Assembly (NCBI RefSeq): GCF_030347965.1
Contig: NZ_JAQIBD010000003.1
Coordinates: 1-64,000 of the forward strand
Direction of reading: 5' to 3'
DNA length: 64,000 bases
Origin: Sulfurovum zhangzhouensis
GTDB taxonomy: Bacteria > Campylobacterota > Campylobacteria > Campylobacterales > Sulfurovaceae
Part shown: positions 42,108 through 51,057 of the stretch, piece after piece
Position numbering within the stretch: the stretch's first letter is position 1
How the letters are laid out: the number at the start of each line of letters is the position of its first letter
Notes under the pieces: generated by a model
Seen by the model: only the letters and a program-made list of their open reading frames with translations
Told to the model about the DNA's origin: nothing
The model's database searches: none
Program-made: the position numbers and the translations under genes

Positions 42108-43463
42108 TTAGCGAGGCATACCGGGGAATCCACCGCCTTGCATCTGTTTCATTAGATCCTGCATTTGTTTCATGCCACCCTTACCTGATAGCTTTTTAGC
42201 CATCTTCGCAGCATTTTTAAATTGCTTTAGGACACGGTTCACTTGCATTTGATCAAGCCCTGCACCTGCAGCAATTCTTCTTTTACGCATATTATCGAGA
42301 AGATCAGGGTTTTCTCTCTCTTTGGCTGTCATAGAGGATACCATCGCCTTGATCATCTTGATCTCAGCAGAATTTTCCAAATCCAGATCACCGATCTGTT
42401 TTGCCATACCGCTCATTCCCGGGATCATCCCCATTATTGATTTCATCGATCCAAGCTTCTTCATTTGCTCCATCTGATCTAGGAAGTCATTGAAATTAAA
42501 CTGACCTTTCTTGATCTTTTGAGTCATTTTTTTCGCTTCTTTAGGATCAATAGCCGCAGCAGCTTTCTCAGCAAGTGATTCTACATCCCCTGCTCCCATA
42601 AGACGGCTCACGATACGATCAGGAATGAACTGCTCAAGGTCCGGCATCTTCTCACCCGCACCAATGAAACGAAGTGGTGCACCTACCTGCTCGCTTAGTC
42701 CAAGTGCAACTCCACCCTTACTATCACCGTCAAATTTCGAGAGTACAACACCTGTGATTCCTATCTTCTCTTTAAAGGTCTGTGCTGTTCTCACAGCATC
42801 CTGACCTGTCATAGCATCTGCTACATAGAAGAGTTCATCAGGCTCGGCCACTTCTTTCACGCGTGCCAGTTCATCCATCAGTTCCTCATCGATAGCCAAA
42901 CGTCCGGCAGTATCGATCAGTACCACATCATAAAGCTCTTTTTGGGCCTTCTCGAGTCCCTGCTTCACAATCGTTTCAGGAGAAGCATTTTCATCAGCAA
43001 CCAGATCAACTTCAATTTGTGAAGTGATCTGTTTAAGCTGTTCTACTGCTGCAAGTCTCTGAAGGTCAGCAGCAATAACCAATACTTTTTTCTTTTTCTG
43101 TTCCTTTAGGAAATAAGCAAGCTTCCCAGTTGTAGTTGTCTTACCGGAACCCTGAAGACCGATCATGAGCACCACGGTTGGTGGCTTGGAAGCAAAGGTA
43201 AACCCTTTGGGGGCACCTTCAATAGTAAGTATATCGGTGAGTTCTTTTTGTAATGCAGCCATAAACTGTTCTTTACCAATACCGTTTTTCTTGGTATCCA
43301 GTTCCACAGCTTTGATAAGCTCTTTGACCACTTTATGGTGAACATCTGCTTTCAGAAGTGATTTTTTAAGTTCATCAGTCGCTTTCTTGAGTGCTTTCTC
43401 ATCATCATGAAAACGAATCTTGCCTATGGCATTTTTAAAACTATCGGTTAACGTATCAAACAT
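42108..43463 (-). CDS. ffh: signal recognition particle protein Ffh
   Basis: 451 aa. The NG GTPase domain carries GLQGSGKTT (102-110), DTAGRLAID and the TKFDGD-type LSKFDGDSKGG; the C-terminal Met-rich M domain (about 300-451, ending MKQMQDLMKQMQGGGFPGM) binds 4.5S RNA and signal sequences. Targets membrane proteins to FtsY/SecYEG. The 4.5S RNA gene is not visible here. Confidence 0.97.
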   Translation of the reverse strand: MFDTLTDSFKNAIGKIRFHDDEKALKKATDELKKSLLKADVHHKVVKELIKAVELDTKKNGIGKEQFMAALQKELTDILTIEGAPKGFTFASKPPTVVLMIGLQGSGKTTTTGKLAYFLKEQKKKKVLVIAADLQRLAAVEQLKQITSQIEVDLVADENASPETIVKQGLEKAQKELYDVVLIDTAGRLAIDEELMDELARVKEVAEPDELFYVADAMTGQDAVRTAQTFKEKIGITGVVLSKFDGDSKGGVALGLSEQVGAPLRFIGAGEKMPDLEQFIPDRIVSRLMGAGDVESLAEKAAAAIDPKEAKKMTQKIKKGQFNFNDFLDQMEQMKKLGSMKSIMGMIPGMSGMAKQIGDLDLENSAEIKMIKAMVSSMTAKERENPDLLDNMRKRRIAAGAGLDQMQVNRVLKQFKNAAKMAKKLSGKGGMKQMQDLMKQMQGGGFPGMPR

Positions 43464-43523
43464 TTTTTACCTTGAATTCTCAATAATATTGCTGTGATTT
43501 TATCCAATCTTGGCTTATAGGGC

Positions 43524-44261
43524 CTATTTATACCTACGGATATCTTGAGGCTCAGGTGCTTCAAAAGTGTAGTCAAAAATACACATTTTTGCTGAATGCA
43601 GTAGTATACGCTTAGACTTCGTAACTGAACCATACTGCTCATCACCCACTATAGGATGCCCTACACTTGCCAAATGCACACGTATCTGGTGTGTACGTCC
43701 TGTTGTGATCTCTACTCTCACCTTGGACTTTTTACCCTGTACTTCATCAGGGATCACTTTTGTATACGCTTTTTTACCGCGTACAGGATCAATCTTTGAA
43801 AAGGCCTTACCTTTTTTGATCGTGAGTATTGGGTCATTAATCTCCATTGTGTCATACACTACACCCTCAACCCAGGCGATATACTCTTTTTTTACTCTAC
43901 GATTCTTGAACTCTTTGACCGCTTTGTCAACGAACTCACGATTTTTTCCAAGTAACAGAACGCCTGAAGTATCTCGATCCAGTCTATGTAACAATTCAGC
44001 ACCTTCAATTGCATCTTGAATATCATAACTATCTATTTGTGCCGGTTTATTGACCGCAATGATATTCTCATCTTCATAAAGGACTTCTACGTCACTTGGA
44101 TACTCGATACGAAACTTAGTTTCCGTGTTGATCTGTGCCCTAGCGATCTTTACCTGTTTATCTCCAACAAAGACCAACCCGTTATCAATCAGTGCTTTTG
44201 CTCTATTATTGGAAATACCTTCTTGTATTGCCAATACTTTAAATGCTTGTTCCGTAGCCAT
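43524..44261 (-). CDS. RluA/RluD family 23S or tRNA pseudouridine synthase
   Basis: 245 aa with an N-terminal S4 domain-like part (SNNRAKALIDNGLVFVGDKQVK) and a catalytic domain containing the aspartate in LLHRLDRDTSGVLLLGK. GRTHQIRVHLASVGHPIVGD is the RluA-family segment. The exact target uridine is not clear; RluD- or RluB-like roles are possible. The start lies 23 nt inside the DUF167 gene. Confidence 0.9.
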   Translation of the reverse strand: MATEQAFKVLAIQEGISNNRAKALIDNGLVFVGDKQVKIARAQINTETKFRIEYPSDVEVLYEDENIIAVNKPAQIDSYDIQDAIEGAELLHRLDRDTSGVLLLGKNREFVDKAVKEFKNRRVKKEYIAWVEGVVYDTMEINDPILTIKKGKAFSKIDPVRGKKAYTKVIPDEVQGKKSKVRVEITTGRTHQIRVHLASVGHPIVGDEQYGSVTKSKRILLHSAKMCIFDYTFEAPEPQDIRRYK

Positions 44262-44541
44262 TGTGTTCCACCCACTCTTTAAATTTTTCTGTTACAGGGA
44301 GCTCAATAATCTTTATTTTGCTCTGTGCTCCACTCTTAAAAACAATATCGCTTTTGGCAACTTTGAAACTCTTTGCCAAAAATTTTACCAGTTCCTGGTT
44401 CGCTGCACCCTCAACTGCCGGTGCTTTGATTGTAATCTTGATTGCATCTTCGCCATAGATCCCGGAAAATGCATTCTTGCTAGCTGCGGGCTGAGCCTTG
44501 ATCCTGAGTGTAACATGATCTTCTTTAATACTATAAAACAT
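44239..44541 (-). CDS. DUF167 family protein (YggU-like)
   Basis: 100 aa from the ATG at 44541; the frame continues upstream to a GTG at 44574 that would lie far inside waaA. The family signature is RIKAQPAASKNAFSGIYGEDAIKITIKAPAVEGAANQEL (known DUF167 text, given by its outline: KAQP, GAAN). Small alpha/beta protein of unknown function. It overlaps waaA by 11 nt and the pseudouridine synthase gene by 23 nt. Confidence 0.88.
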   Translation of the reverse strand: MFYSIKEDHVTLRIKAQPAASKNAFSGIYGEDAIKITIKAPAVEGAANQELVKFLAKSFKVAKSDIVFKSGAQSKIKIIELPVTEKFKEWVEHNGYGTSI

Positions 44542-45700
44542 CTTGTATACTCTCGACGATCGGTGATATATCACTTCTTTGTTTTATCACTGTAGGCTTA
44601 AGCAGATTATGCTGCAAAAGTCTACGTGAAAGATTAAATGCTTCAACCACAGCGATACCTTCTATTGCATCAAAAATGTCTTTTTGATTAAAATAGTGTT
44701 TACCGGAAATGATCTTACAGCCAAACTGTGCTGCTTCAGCAGCATTATGACCTCCGATAGGCTCAAATGCACCCCCGAGGATCACAATATCGGTTACTGC
44801 ATAGATATTCACCAGTTCACCTAATCTGTCAACAAGTATGATATCGCTATCTAGACCCTCATCTTGTGAATACCGGTGCCAATTCAATCCATGATACTTG
44901 GCAACCTGTGCAATAAGATCTGCGACCTTATCAAAGCGTTCGGGATGTCTTGGAACCAAAATAAGCTTGGCATCATTCTGCTCAGCCTTAAGCTTCATAT
45001 AGGCATCAAGTATCAATCCCTCTTCCCCCTCATGCGTACTGGCACCGCATACGATCAACCCCGATGGCTTTTGCATTATTTTAGTCGCAGCAGTGAGTTT
45101 TGCCAGCTTTATATTTCCGATCACTGCCACATTTTTAGCACCCAGAAGCTCCAAGCGCTCTTTGTCTTTCTGAGTTTGTGCATATACTTCATCAATCGAT
45201 CTAAATATATGTGCATAAAACCAACGTATCTTATAATACTTTGGAAATGACCTGTCACTCATACGTGCATTGATCAAGAGTGTCTTTGCACCCCTTATTT
45301 TTGCCAAAGTAAAAAGCAGATACCAAAATTCTGCCTCCATCACTACCAGTACTTTTTGCGGCTTCAACCAACCAAAGAGTAACGGCTCAAAGGGTAAAAA
45401 ACGACTTTGATCCGTATAGTGTTTTACTACTTCAAAACCTGTTTGTGTCGTTGTTGTCATACGAAGTGCATCTTGAGGCAACTGTGATACCAAAGGTTTA
45501 ATTGCCAGTGCTTCTCCAAAACTACAGGAGTGGAACCATACACCATCACTTTTCAACGGACTGTTCTTCCATAGAAAAAATCTTGCAGGTATCGATAGGC
45601 GATACTTTTGTTTAAGTGCAAAAAGGAGTAAAAAAGGCAGAGCAGTGACATAAACCACTGCCATAGTACTGCTATAGAGAAAAAAGAAAAGTTTCTCCAT
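44531..45700 (-). CDS. waaA: 3-deoxy-D-manno-octulosonic acid (Kdo) transferase
   Basis: 389 aa GT30 glycosyltransferase anchored by an N-terminal membrane helix (about 5-27). It moves Kdo from CMP-Kdo to lipid A on the cytoplasmic face. Landmarks: VWFHSCSFGEALAIKPLV, TTTQTGFE, and the C-terminal GGAFEPIGGHNAAEAAQFG. HP0957 of H. pylori is the counterpart, with the same next genes. Confidence 0.94.
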   Translation of the reverse strand: MEKLFFFLYSSTMAVVYVTALPFLLLFALKQKYRLSIPARFFLWKNSPLKSDGVWFHSCSFGEALAIKPLVSQLPQDALRMTTTTQTGFEVVKHYTDQSRFLPFEPLLFGWLKPQKVLVVMEAEFWYLLFTLAKIRGAKTLLINARMSDRSFPKYYKIRWFYAHIFRSIDEVYAQTQKDKERLELLGAKNVAVIGNIKLAKLTAATKIMQKPSGLIVCGASTHEGEEGLILDAYMKLKAEQNDAKLILVPRHPERFDKVADLIAQVAKYHGLNWHRYSQDEGLDSDIILVDRLGELVNIYAVTDIVILGGAFEPIGGHNAAEAAQFGCKIISGKHYFNQKDIFDAIEGIAVVEAFNLSRRLLQHNLLKPTVIKQRSDISPIVESIQDVL

Positions 45701-45714
45701 AGTCTTTCATTTCA

Positions 45715-46434
45715 TTACGCTTCTGGCGTAACACGCTCGATATAAAGGATTCTTCCACAGTGTGGACAAGTCACAATCTCTTCAGCCTTGATTACTTCAG
45801 CATATGTTTTATCATTGAGTTTCATATAACATCCGTAACATGCCTGTTTTTTCACTGGAACTACTGCTGTGTTACCTGCCCAGATACGGATCTTCTCATA
45901 AAATGCCAAAACTTTCTGCTCAAGGTTTCTTGTAAGCTCTTCTCTTTTAACGAACAACTCACCTTTTGATTGCTCGATCTCAGCTTTCTCAACATTCACA
46001 ACTTCAGCAATCGCAGTAAGCTCTTCATTACGTGCTTGCAGTCTCTCTTCTGCTTCTTTTAGAAGTTCTTTCTTTGTCTCATTGATACCTTGAAGTCTTT
46101 CGATCTCTTCATTGGCAAAAGTCATCTTCTCTTTTGCAATATCTTCTTCAAGTGAAAGTGCCTGCATCTCTTTTTCAGTGCTGATGTCTTTTGCTTTTTT
46201 TGCATTGCTTGCTAACTGTTCATTAAGGATCTTCAACTGTTCATCAAAGCTTTTGACTTTCTCTTCATTTTGAGAAATTTCTTTCGTTAGCGTATCGATC
46301 TCTTCTTGTACAGCATCCACTTTTTTCTGTGCTTTTTTTACTTTTTTATCTGCAGCTTCAATCGCAGGTGCATAACTGTCGATCGTCTGATCGTTTTTTG
46401 CAAGTGCGATCAATTCATTTAGATGTTTATTCAT
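45715..46434 (-). CDS. flgZ: zinc-ribbon coiled-coil protein, HP0958/FlgZ-like
   Basis: 239 aa. A long antiparallel coiled coil (about 20-180) is followed by a C4 zinc ribbon with Cys199-Cys202 and Cys223-Cys226. Length, layout and the neighbours (waaA, Nif3-like, glyQ) match H. pylori HP0958, which stabilises the flagellar sigma factor RpoN and binds flaA mRNA. In this organism the same role would need RpoN and flagellar genes, not seen in the window. The name is by homology and synteny. Confidence 0.88.
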   Translation of the reverse strand: MNKHLNELIALAKNDQTIDSYAPAIEAADKKVKKAQKKVDAVQEEIDTLTKEISQNEEKVKSFDEQLKILNEQLASNAKKAKDISTEKEMQALSLEEDIAKEKMTFANEEIERLQGINETKKELLKEAEERLQARNEELTAIAEVVNVEKAEIEQSKGELFVKREELTRNLEQKVLAFYEKIRIWAGNTAVVPVKKQACYGCYMKLNDKTYAEVIKAEEIVTCPHCGRILYIERVTPEA

Positions 46435-46460
46435 CTTGTTCCTTTAAAGGGTTTGGGGTT

Positions 46461-47192
46461 TTAGATAGTATTATCAATCTCAAACGGATTTTTAGATTGC
46501 GCAATTATAACCAAAAGAGGTAAAACTTTCAACTCATCATAAAGTATCTGTGCAAAGAACTTCTCACTCTCGTAATGTCCGATATCAACCATCATCAGAT
46601 CTTCACTCATTGCTTTCATCGCATCGTGGTATTTGATGTCACCTGTTAAAAAACAGTCAGCATCGACCATATCGATAAGGGAAGCACCTGCTCCGGTAGT
46701 CAGAGCGATAGAGGTGATCTTCTCTTTTTTACCTACTACTTTAAGTGTCGGCAGGTCAAACTTCTTTTTGATCAGTTCAAGCAGTTCTTTGTAACACCAC
46801 TCACCTCGTGCCATACAGACAAATGGTGCTTCATGCGCCATTTTCAATCCAAGTACCTTTTCAAAGACATATCTATTGAGATGTGTCTGGTCAAAATTGG
46901 TATGCAAAGCAACCAATGACTGTCTTTTCAAGATCATCTTTTCGATCAGATTGGAAGGATATTTGGAGAAGTCAAGTTGTGTAAGTTTACCAAATATCAA
47001 TGGATGATGCACTACAAAAAGCGTCTCCTCTTTTGCCTCTTCTATCATCGCTTCATCTATATCAAGAGAGACAACAACCTGTGAGACTTCTCTATGCATA
47101 TCACCTACGATCAGTCCGGAGTTATCCCATTTCTCCTGTAGTTCAAAAGGACTGATACGATCAAGGAAATCATAGACTTCTTGTAGTTTCAT
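46461..47192 (-). CDS. Nif3-like dinuclear metal-centre protein
   Basis: 243 aa NIF3/YbgI family: NSGLIVGD, VVHHPLIFG, ALHTNFDQT, the TGDIKYHDA metal motif and DIGHYESEKF. Members bind two metals as toroidal hexamers; roles suggested include GTP cyclohydrolase-like chemistry, none assured. It lies in the conserved block between the FlgZ-like gene and glyQ. Confidence 0.92.
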   Translation of the reverse strand: MKLQEVYDFLDRISPFELQEKWDNSGLIVGDMHREVSQVVVSLDIDEAMIEEAKEETLFVVHHPLIFGKLTQLDFSKYPSNLIEKMILKRQSLVALHTNFDQTHLNRYVFEKVLGLKMAHEAPFVCMARGEWCYKELLELIKKKFDLPTLKVVGKKEKITSIALTTGAGASLIDMVDADCFLTGDIKYHDAMKAMSEDLMMVDIGHYESEKFFAQILYDELKVLPLLVIIAQSKNPFEIDNTI

Positions 47193-47197
47193 CCCGC

Positions 47198-48094
47198 TTA
47201 CCTTTGTGCGACTCTTTGATTGCGTTCTGCTTCCTGATCTTTATACAACTGTGCACAACCGATCGCCAATTCACGTACTTTGAGAATGTAGTTCTGTCTT
47301 TGCGCCTGTGAAACTGCTTTTCTTGCATCCAGTACATTAAAGGCATGTGAAGCAGTCATACACTGATCATACGCAGGAAGAGGAAGCCCTTTTTCCAAAC
47401 AGAGTCTGCACTCTGCACTCGCATCTTCAAAATGTGCAAAAAGCTTCTCTGTAGTTGCTACTTCAAAGTGGTATTTACTGAATTCATACTCACTCTCTTT
47501 GTGTACATCCGCATATGTTGTCACCTCATCACCGTTTTTGTTCCAAACGATATCAAAGACAGATTCCACACCTTGCAGGTACATTGCCAGACGCTCTGTT
47601 CCGTAAGTGATCTCCACGGCCACCGGATCACACGCGATACCTCCAACCTGCTGGAAGTAGGTAAATTGTGTTACCTCCATCCCGTCAAGCCATACTTCCC
47701 AGCCAAGTCCCCATGCACCAAGCGTCGGAGATTCCCAGTTATCCTCGACGAAACGGATGTCATGCTGAGTAAGGTCAAGCCCCAAATACTCAAGAGACTG
47801 AAGATAAAGCTGCTGGATATTATCCGGACTCGGTTTGATGAGCACCTGGAATTGATAGTATGCTCCAAGACGGTTCGGGTTCTCTCCGTAACGACCGTCT
47901 GTCGGTCTTCGGCTCGGTGCAACATATGCAGCACTCCAAGGCTTGTTGTCAAGACTTCTAAGCAGGGTAGCAGGGTGGAATGTTCCTGCACCTGCAGGAA
48001 TATCATACGGTTGTACGATATTACATCCCTGCTCAGCCCAGAACTGCTGAAGTTTTAGTAGTAATTCGCTAAATGTGATAGCATCTTTATTCAT
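47198..48094 (-). CDS. glyQ: glycine--tRNA ligase alpha subunit
   Basis: 298 aa class II aaRS subunit: [31 protein letters not shown] and [21 protein letters not shown]. It forms an alpha2beta2 enzyme with GlyS, which is not in the window. It starts 21 nt after purE and ends 5 nt before the Nif3-like gene, as in HP0960/HP0959. Confidence 0.97.
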   Translation of the reverse strand: MNKDAITFSELLLKLQQFWAEQGCNIVQPYDIPAGAGTFHPATLLRSLDNKPWSAAYVAPSRRPTDGRYGENPNRLGAYYQFQVLIKPSPDNIQQLYLQSLEYLGLDLTQHDIRFVEDNWESPTLGAWGLGWEVWLDGMEVTQFTYFQQVGGIACDPVAVEITYGTERLAMYLQGVESVFDIVWNKNGDEVTTYADVHKESEYEFSKYHFEVATTEKLFAHFEDASAECRLCLEKGLPLPAYDQCMTASHAFNVLDARKAVSQAQRQNYILKVRELAIGCAQLYKDQEAERNQRVAQR

Positions 48095-48115
48095 AATATT
48101 CCTAACTTTTAAAGA

Positions 48116-48610
48116 CTAGAGTCTTACTTCGATCTCAGCAGAGTCAAGCTCTACTTTTTTTGCTTTTGCGATACGGTCTTCTTGAAGTTTTACTCTCAGT
48201 TCATCATCTTGCAGTGCCATGATCTGGATCGCAAGGTATGCTGCATTTGTTGCACCTGCTTTTCCGATCGCTACTGTACCTACCGGCATACCAGCAGGCA
48301 TCATTACCGTACTCAAAAGAGCATCCTCACCTTTAAGCGGTCCGCTCTCCATAGGAACACCCAATACAGGCTTCGTAGTTGTTGCTGCAAGTGCACCTGC
48401 CAAGTGTGCTGCCATACCTGCAGCAGCGATAAATACCTGTGCCCCTCTCTCTTCTGCATCTTTGATATAGTTTTTTGTTCTCTCAGGACTTCTATGTGCT
48501 GAAGAGATAATCAACTCATACGGTACACCAAACTTTTCAAGTGTAGTAGCACACTCTTTCATTACATCAAAGTCACTCTTGCTTCCCATTACAATCGATA
48601 CAAATTTCAT
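48116..48610 (-). CDS. purE: N5-carboxyaminoimidazole ribonucleotide mutase
   Basis: 164 aa class I PurE: GSKSDFDVMKECATTL, SSAHRSPERT, AAGMAAHLAG and GVPMESGPL. Purine pathway step after PurK. First gene of the minus-strand group leading to glyQ. The RBS is AAGGAAAAC. A 105-nt gap to the U32 gene holds nothing recognisable. Confidence 0.97.
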   Translation of the reverse strand: MKFVSIVMGSKSDFDVMKECATTLEKFGVPYELIISSAHRSPERTKNYIKDAEERGAQVFIAAAGMAAHLAGALAATTTKPVLGVPMESGPLKGEDALLSTVMMPAGMPVGTVAIGKAGATNAAYLAIQIMALQDDELRVKLQEDRIAKAKKVELDSAEIEVRL

Positions 48611-48715
48611 TTTGTTTTCCTTTTATTTAAAGCTTTTTGGTTTTTCTTTTGGCAAAATGCATATCTCAATGCGACACTTAAATGGTCAAACTCAAATATA
48701 CATTCCAAAGCCCAC

Positions 48716-50065
48716 TTAGTCACATACCCTGTCTTTTGGCACCATTTTCATAGGGGTAGAGTCTTCTGTCAACCCTTTCTTCTCCAATGCTTCAGCGATA
48801 CCGCGTCTAAGGATCGTATAGCCAGGAAGTTCTGCGGGGAGAAGGATATCATTCAGGTCACCGCTGTGAATACACTCAAACTCTTTGCCTGAGATGGAAA
48901 TAAGTTTTTTGAACGTAAGCCAGTATCTACCATCACGTTCTTCGACCTTACCGTATTCATTATCCACCAGTTCTACAGTCGCACCTACAGGAAGCACGAT
49001 CTCTACCTCATCCCCTATGCAGGTCTTGTCTTTACAACGCCAGGTTTTGCCGTCTTCACTGACCAAAGCAGCGACTTGATGCGTACCGTTTTGGATAGTA
49101 AAGTCATGTGATTCGGTATCATTACGTTCAAAAGGACGTGAGATCAAGTATGCATCGCTGAAACCTCTGTTCTGTGTGGTGTTCAGTTCAGCCTGATACT
49201 TTTGGGGATCAAATTTTCCCGCATAGTAATCATCGATAGCTGCACGATATGCTTTAGTCACGACTCCCGCATAGTATGGAGACTTGGTACGCCCCTCTAT
49301 TTTAAGTGAATCGATCACCCCTGAAGCGAGTATTTCATCGACATGTGAAGCCATATTCATATCTTTGGCATTCATGATGTAGGTACCTATACCTTCTTCT
49401 TCATCAAGTCTAAACGTCGTACCGCTTTCAGGATTGTGAGCGTAGATCTCATATGGGAAACGGCAGTCATTTGCACAGCTTCCCCTGTTTGGCACACGCC
49501 CTGTCTGTATAGCTGAGATCAGACATCTTCCTGAGTAAGCAAAACACATCGACCCATGTACAAAAACCTCCAGTTCAAGATCAGGGAGTACAGACTTGAT
49601 CGCTTCACAATCTTTAAGACTGATCTCACGTGCCACAATGATACGTGTTACTCCCATGTCATAATAAACCTGTGCATCAAGGGCATTCATTACATTAGCC
49701 TGAGTAGAAAGATGGATCGGGATATTGGGAGCAATCTGCTTTGCCATCTTTACGATCCCCGGACTTGAGACGATCAGTGCATCAGGCCCAAGTTCAGCCA
49801 TCTTTGCGATATGGTTCTCATACAGTTTTACTTGAGAATTAAAAGGGAAGGAATTAATCGTCGTATAGACTTTTTTACCTCTCGCGTGAGCATAATCAAT
49901 CCCCTCTTTATAGGCATCCATATCAAACTCTTTACCCGAACGAATACGCAAAGAGAAGGTGCTGGTACCGCCATATACGGCATCGGCACCGTAATTAAGA
50001 GCGATCTTCATCTTCTCCAGGTTACCTGCAGGTGCTAAAAGTTCTACTTTCTTCTGTTCAGTCAT
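48716..50065 (-). CDS. U32 family peptidase-fold protein (TrhP/PrtC-like)
   Basis: 449 aa from the ATG at 50065. The frame is open upstream to 50287 but that part overlaps hisJ and does not look like the family. Landmarks: ELLAPAGNLEKMKIAL at the N-terminus, VHGSMCFAYSGRCL and the Cys-rich NRGSCANDCRFPY. U32 members such as TrhP (YegQ) perform tRNA 5-hydroxyuridine formation with an Fe-S cluster; collagenase activity (PrtC) has also been claimed. The exact substrate is not shown here. Confidence 0.9.
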   Translation of the reverse strand: MTEQKKVELLAPAGNLEKMKIALNYGADAVYGGTSTFSLRIRSGKEFDMDAYKEGIDYAHARGKKVYTTINSFPFNSQVKLYENHIAKMAELGPDALIVSSPGIVKMAKQIAPNIPIHLSTQANVMNALDAQVYYDMGVTRIIVAREISLKDCEAIKSVLPDLELEVFVHGSMCFAYSGRCLISAIQTGRVPNRGSCANDCRFPYEIYAHNPESGTTFRLDEEEGIGTYIMNAKDMNMASHVDEILASGVIDSLKIEGRTKSPYYAGVVTKAYRAAIDDYYAGKFDPQKYQAELNTTQNRGFSDAYLISRPFERNDTESHDFTIQNGTHQVAALVSEDGKTWRCKDKTCIGDEVEIVLPVGATVELVDNEYGKVEERDGRYWLTFKKLISISGKEFECIHSGDLNDILLPAELPGYTILRRGIAEALEKKGLTEDSTPMKMVPKDRVCD

Positions 50066-50072
50066 GTTTTGC

Positions 50073-50111
50073 CTATTTAGGATAATTTTTGCTCTAATTT
50101 TACCTAAATAG
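50073..50111. promoter_or_regulatory. inverted repeat in the U32/hisJ divergent region
   Basis: CTATTTAGG (50073-50081) and CCTAAATAG (50103-50111) are perfect 9-bp arms, centres 30 bp apart (about three helical turns), within an 81-nt divergent promoter region. Candidate dimeric-repressor operator; no cognate regulator is known. Confidence 0.4.
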
Positions 50112-50146
50112 TAGTAAAAATCTGTTTTTATGTTAAAATTTGCTCC

Positions 50147-50926
50147 ATGAGAATTGACATACACAACCACACAACCCGCTGTAATCACGCGGAAGGAACC
50201 ATTGATGAATACATCCAAAGAGCCATTGAACTCGGTATTGATGTATATGGGTTTTCCGAGCATGCACCAATGGATTTTGATCCGCATTACAGATTGGCCT
50301 TTGAAGAGATGGATGCTTACCGTAATGACATTTTTGAAGCCAGGGAAAAGTATAAAGAGAAGATCGATATCCTCTTTGGTTATGAAGTAGATTATCTACC
50401 GGGACATATGGATGAACGTGTATTGGGTGAAGAGGTAGATTACTTCATCGGGTCGGTACACTTCATCGATAAGTGGAGTTTTGACAATCCAGAGTTTTTA
50501 AGCGGTTGGAAGGACCGTGATGTCGATGAAATATGGGAAGCATACTTTGAAGCGATCGAAGCAATGGCAAAGTTCGGAAGATTTGATATCGCAGGGCACC
50601 TTGACCTTATCAAAGTCTTTAAATACCTTCCAAAACACGACATAAGACTACTTGCCAAAGATGCACTTAAAGCGATTAAAAAAGCCGATATGGTCATGGA
50701 ACTCAATGCTGCCGGTCTTCGTAAACCGATAGGAGAGATTTATCCTTCCAAACTACTGCTCGAAGAAGCTTATGAACTGGATATTCCGATCACCTTCGGT
50801 TCGGATGCACATACCCCTTCTCAGGTCGGATTTGCCTATGAAGAGATCACAGCGCTTGCCAAAGAAGTAGGCTATACAAAAGCAGTCACTTTTAGACAGC
50901 GAGACCGTATGTTGGTTACTTTTTAG
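50147..50926 (+). CDS. hisJ: PHP-family histidinol-phosphatase (HisJ)
   Basis: 259 aa. The PHP metal motifs are IHNHTTRCNHA (His6, His8), FSEHAP, GSVHFID, AGHLDLIKV and FGSDAHTP, matching HisJ rather than HisB/HAD types. It removes phosphate from histidinol phosphate. A general PHP phosphoesterase is an alternative. It is divergent from the U32 gene and stands alone, 131 nt before glnA. Confidence 0.87.
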   Translation: MRIDIHNHTTRCNHAEGTIDEYIQRAIELGIDVYGFSEHAPMDFDPHYRLAFEEMDAYRNDIFEAREKYKEKIDILFGYEVDYLPGHMDERVLGEEVDYFIGSVHFIDKWSFDNPEFLSGWKDRDVDEIWEAYFEAIEAMAKFGRFDIAGHLDLIKVFKYLPKHDIRLLAKDALKAIKKADMVMELNAAGLRKPIGEIYPSKLLLEEAYELDIPITFGSDAHTPSQVGFAYEEITALAKEVGYTKAVTFRQRDRMLVTF

Positions 50927-51009
50927 ACAGCAAAAAATCCCCTTAAAAGTTCAAGCTCAAATAATTGATTAATTTTTCATCATAAATACTACCTCCTCTA
51001 AATATTTAC

Positions 51010-51022
51010 CTGCTATAATTAT
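51010..51022 (+). promoter_or_regulatory. candidate -10 box for glnA
   Basis: TATAAT at 51014-51019 in CCTGCTATAATTATTGG, 39 nt before the ATG. No sigma-54 GG-N10-GC element is visible. Confidence 0.5.
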
Positions 51023-51057
51023 TGGATAAATTTTAATTCATGTCAGAGGAGAACCTA

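Noticed and set aside
50066-50287. Longer U32 protein start with 74 extra residues
   Set aside because: The extra part overlaps the divergent hisJ coding region and does not resemble U32 N-termini; ELLAPAGN follows the ATG at 50065.
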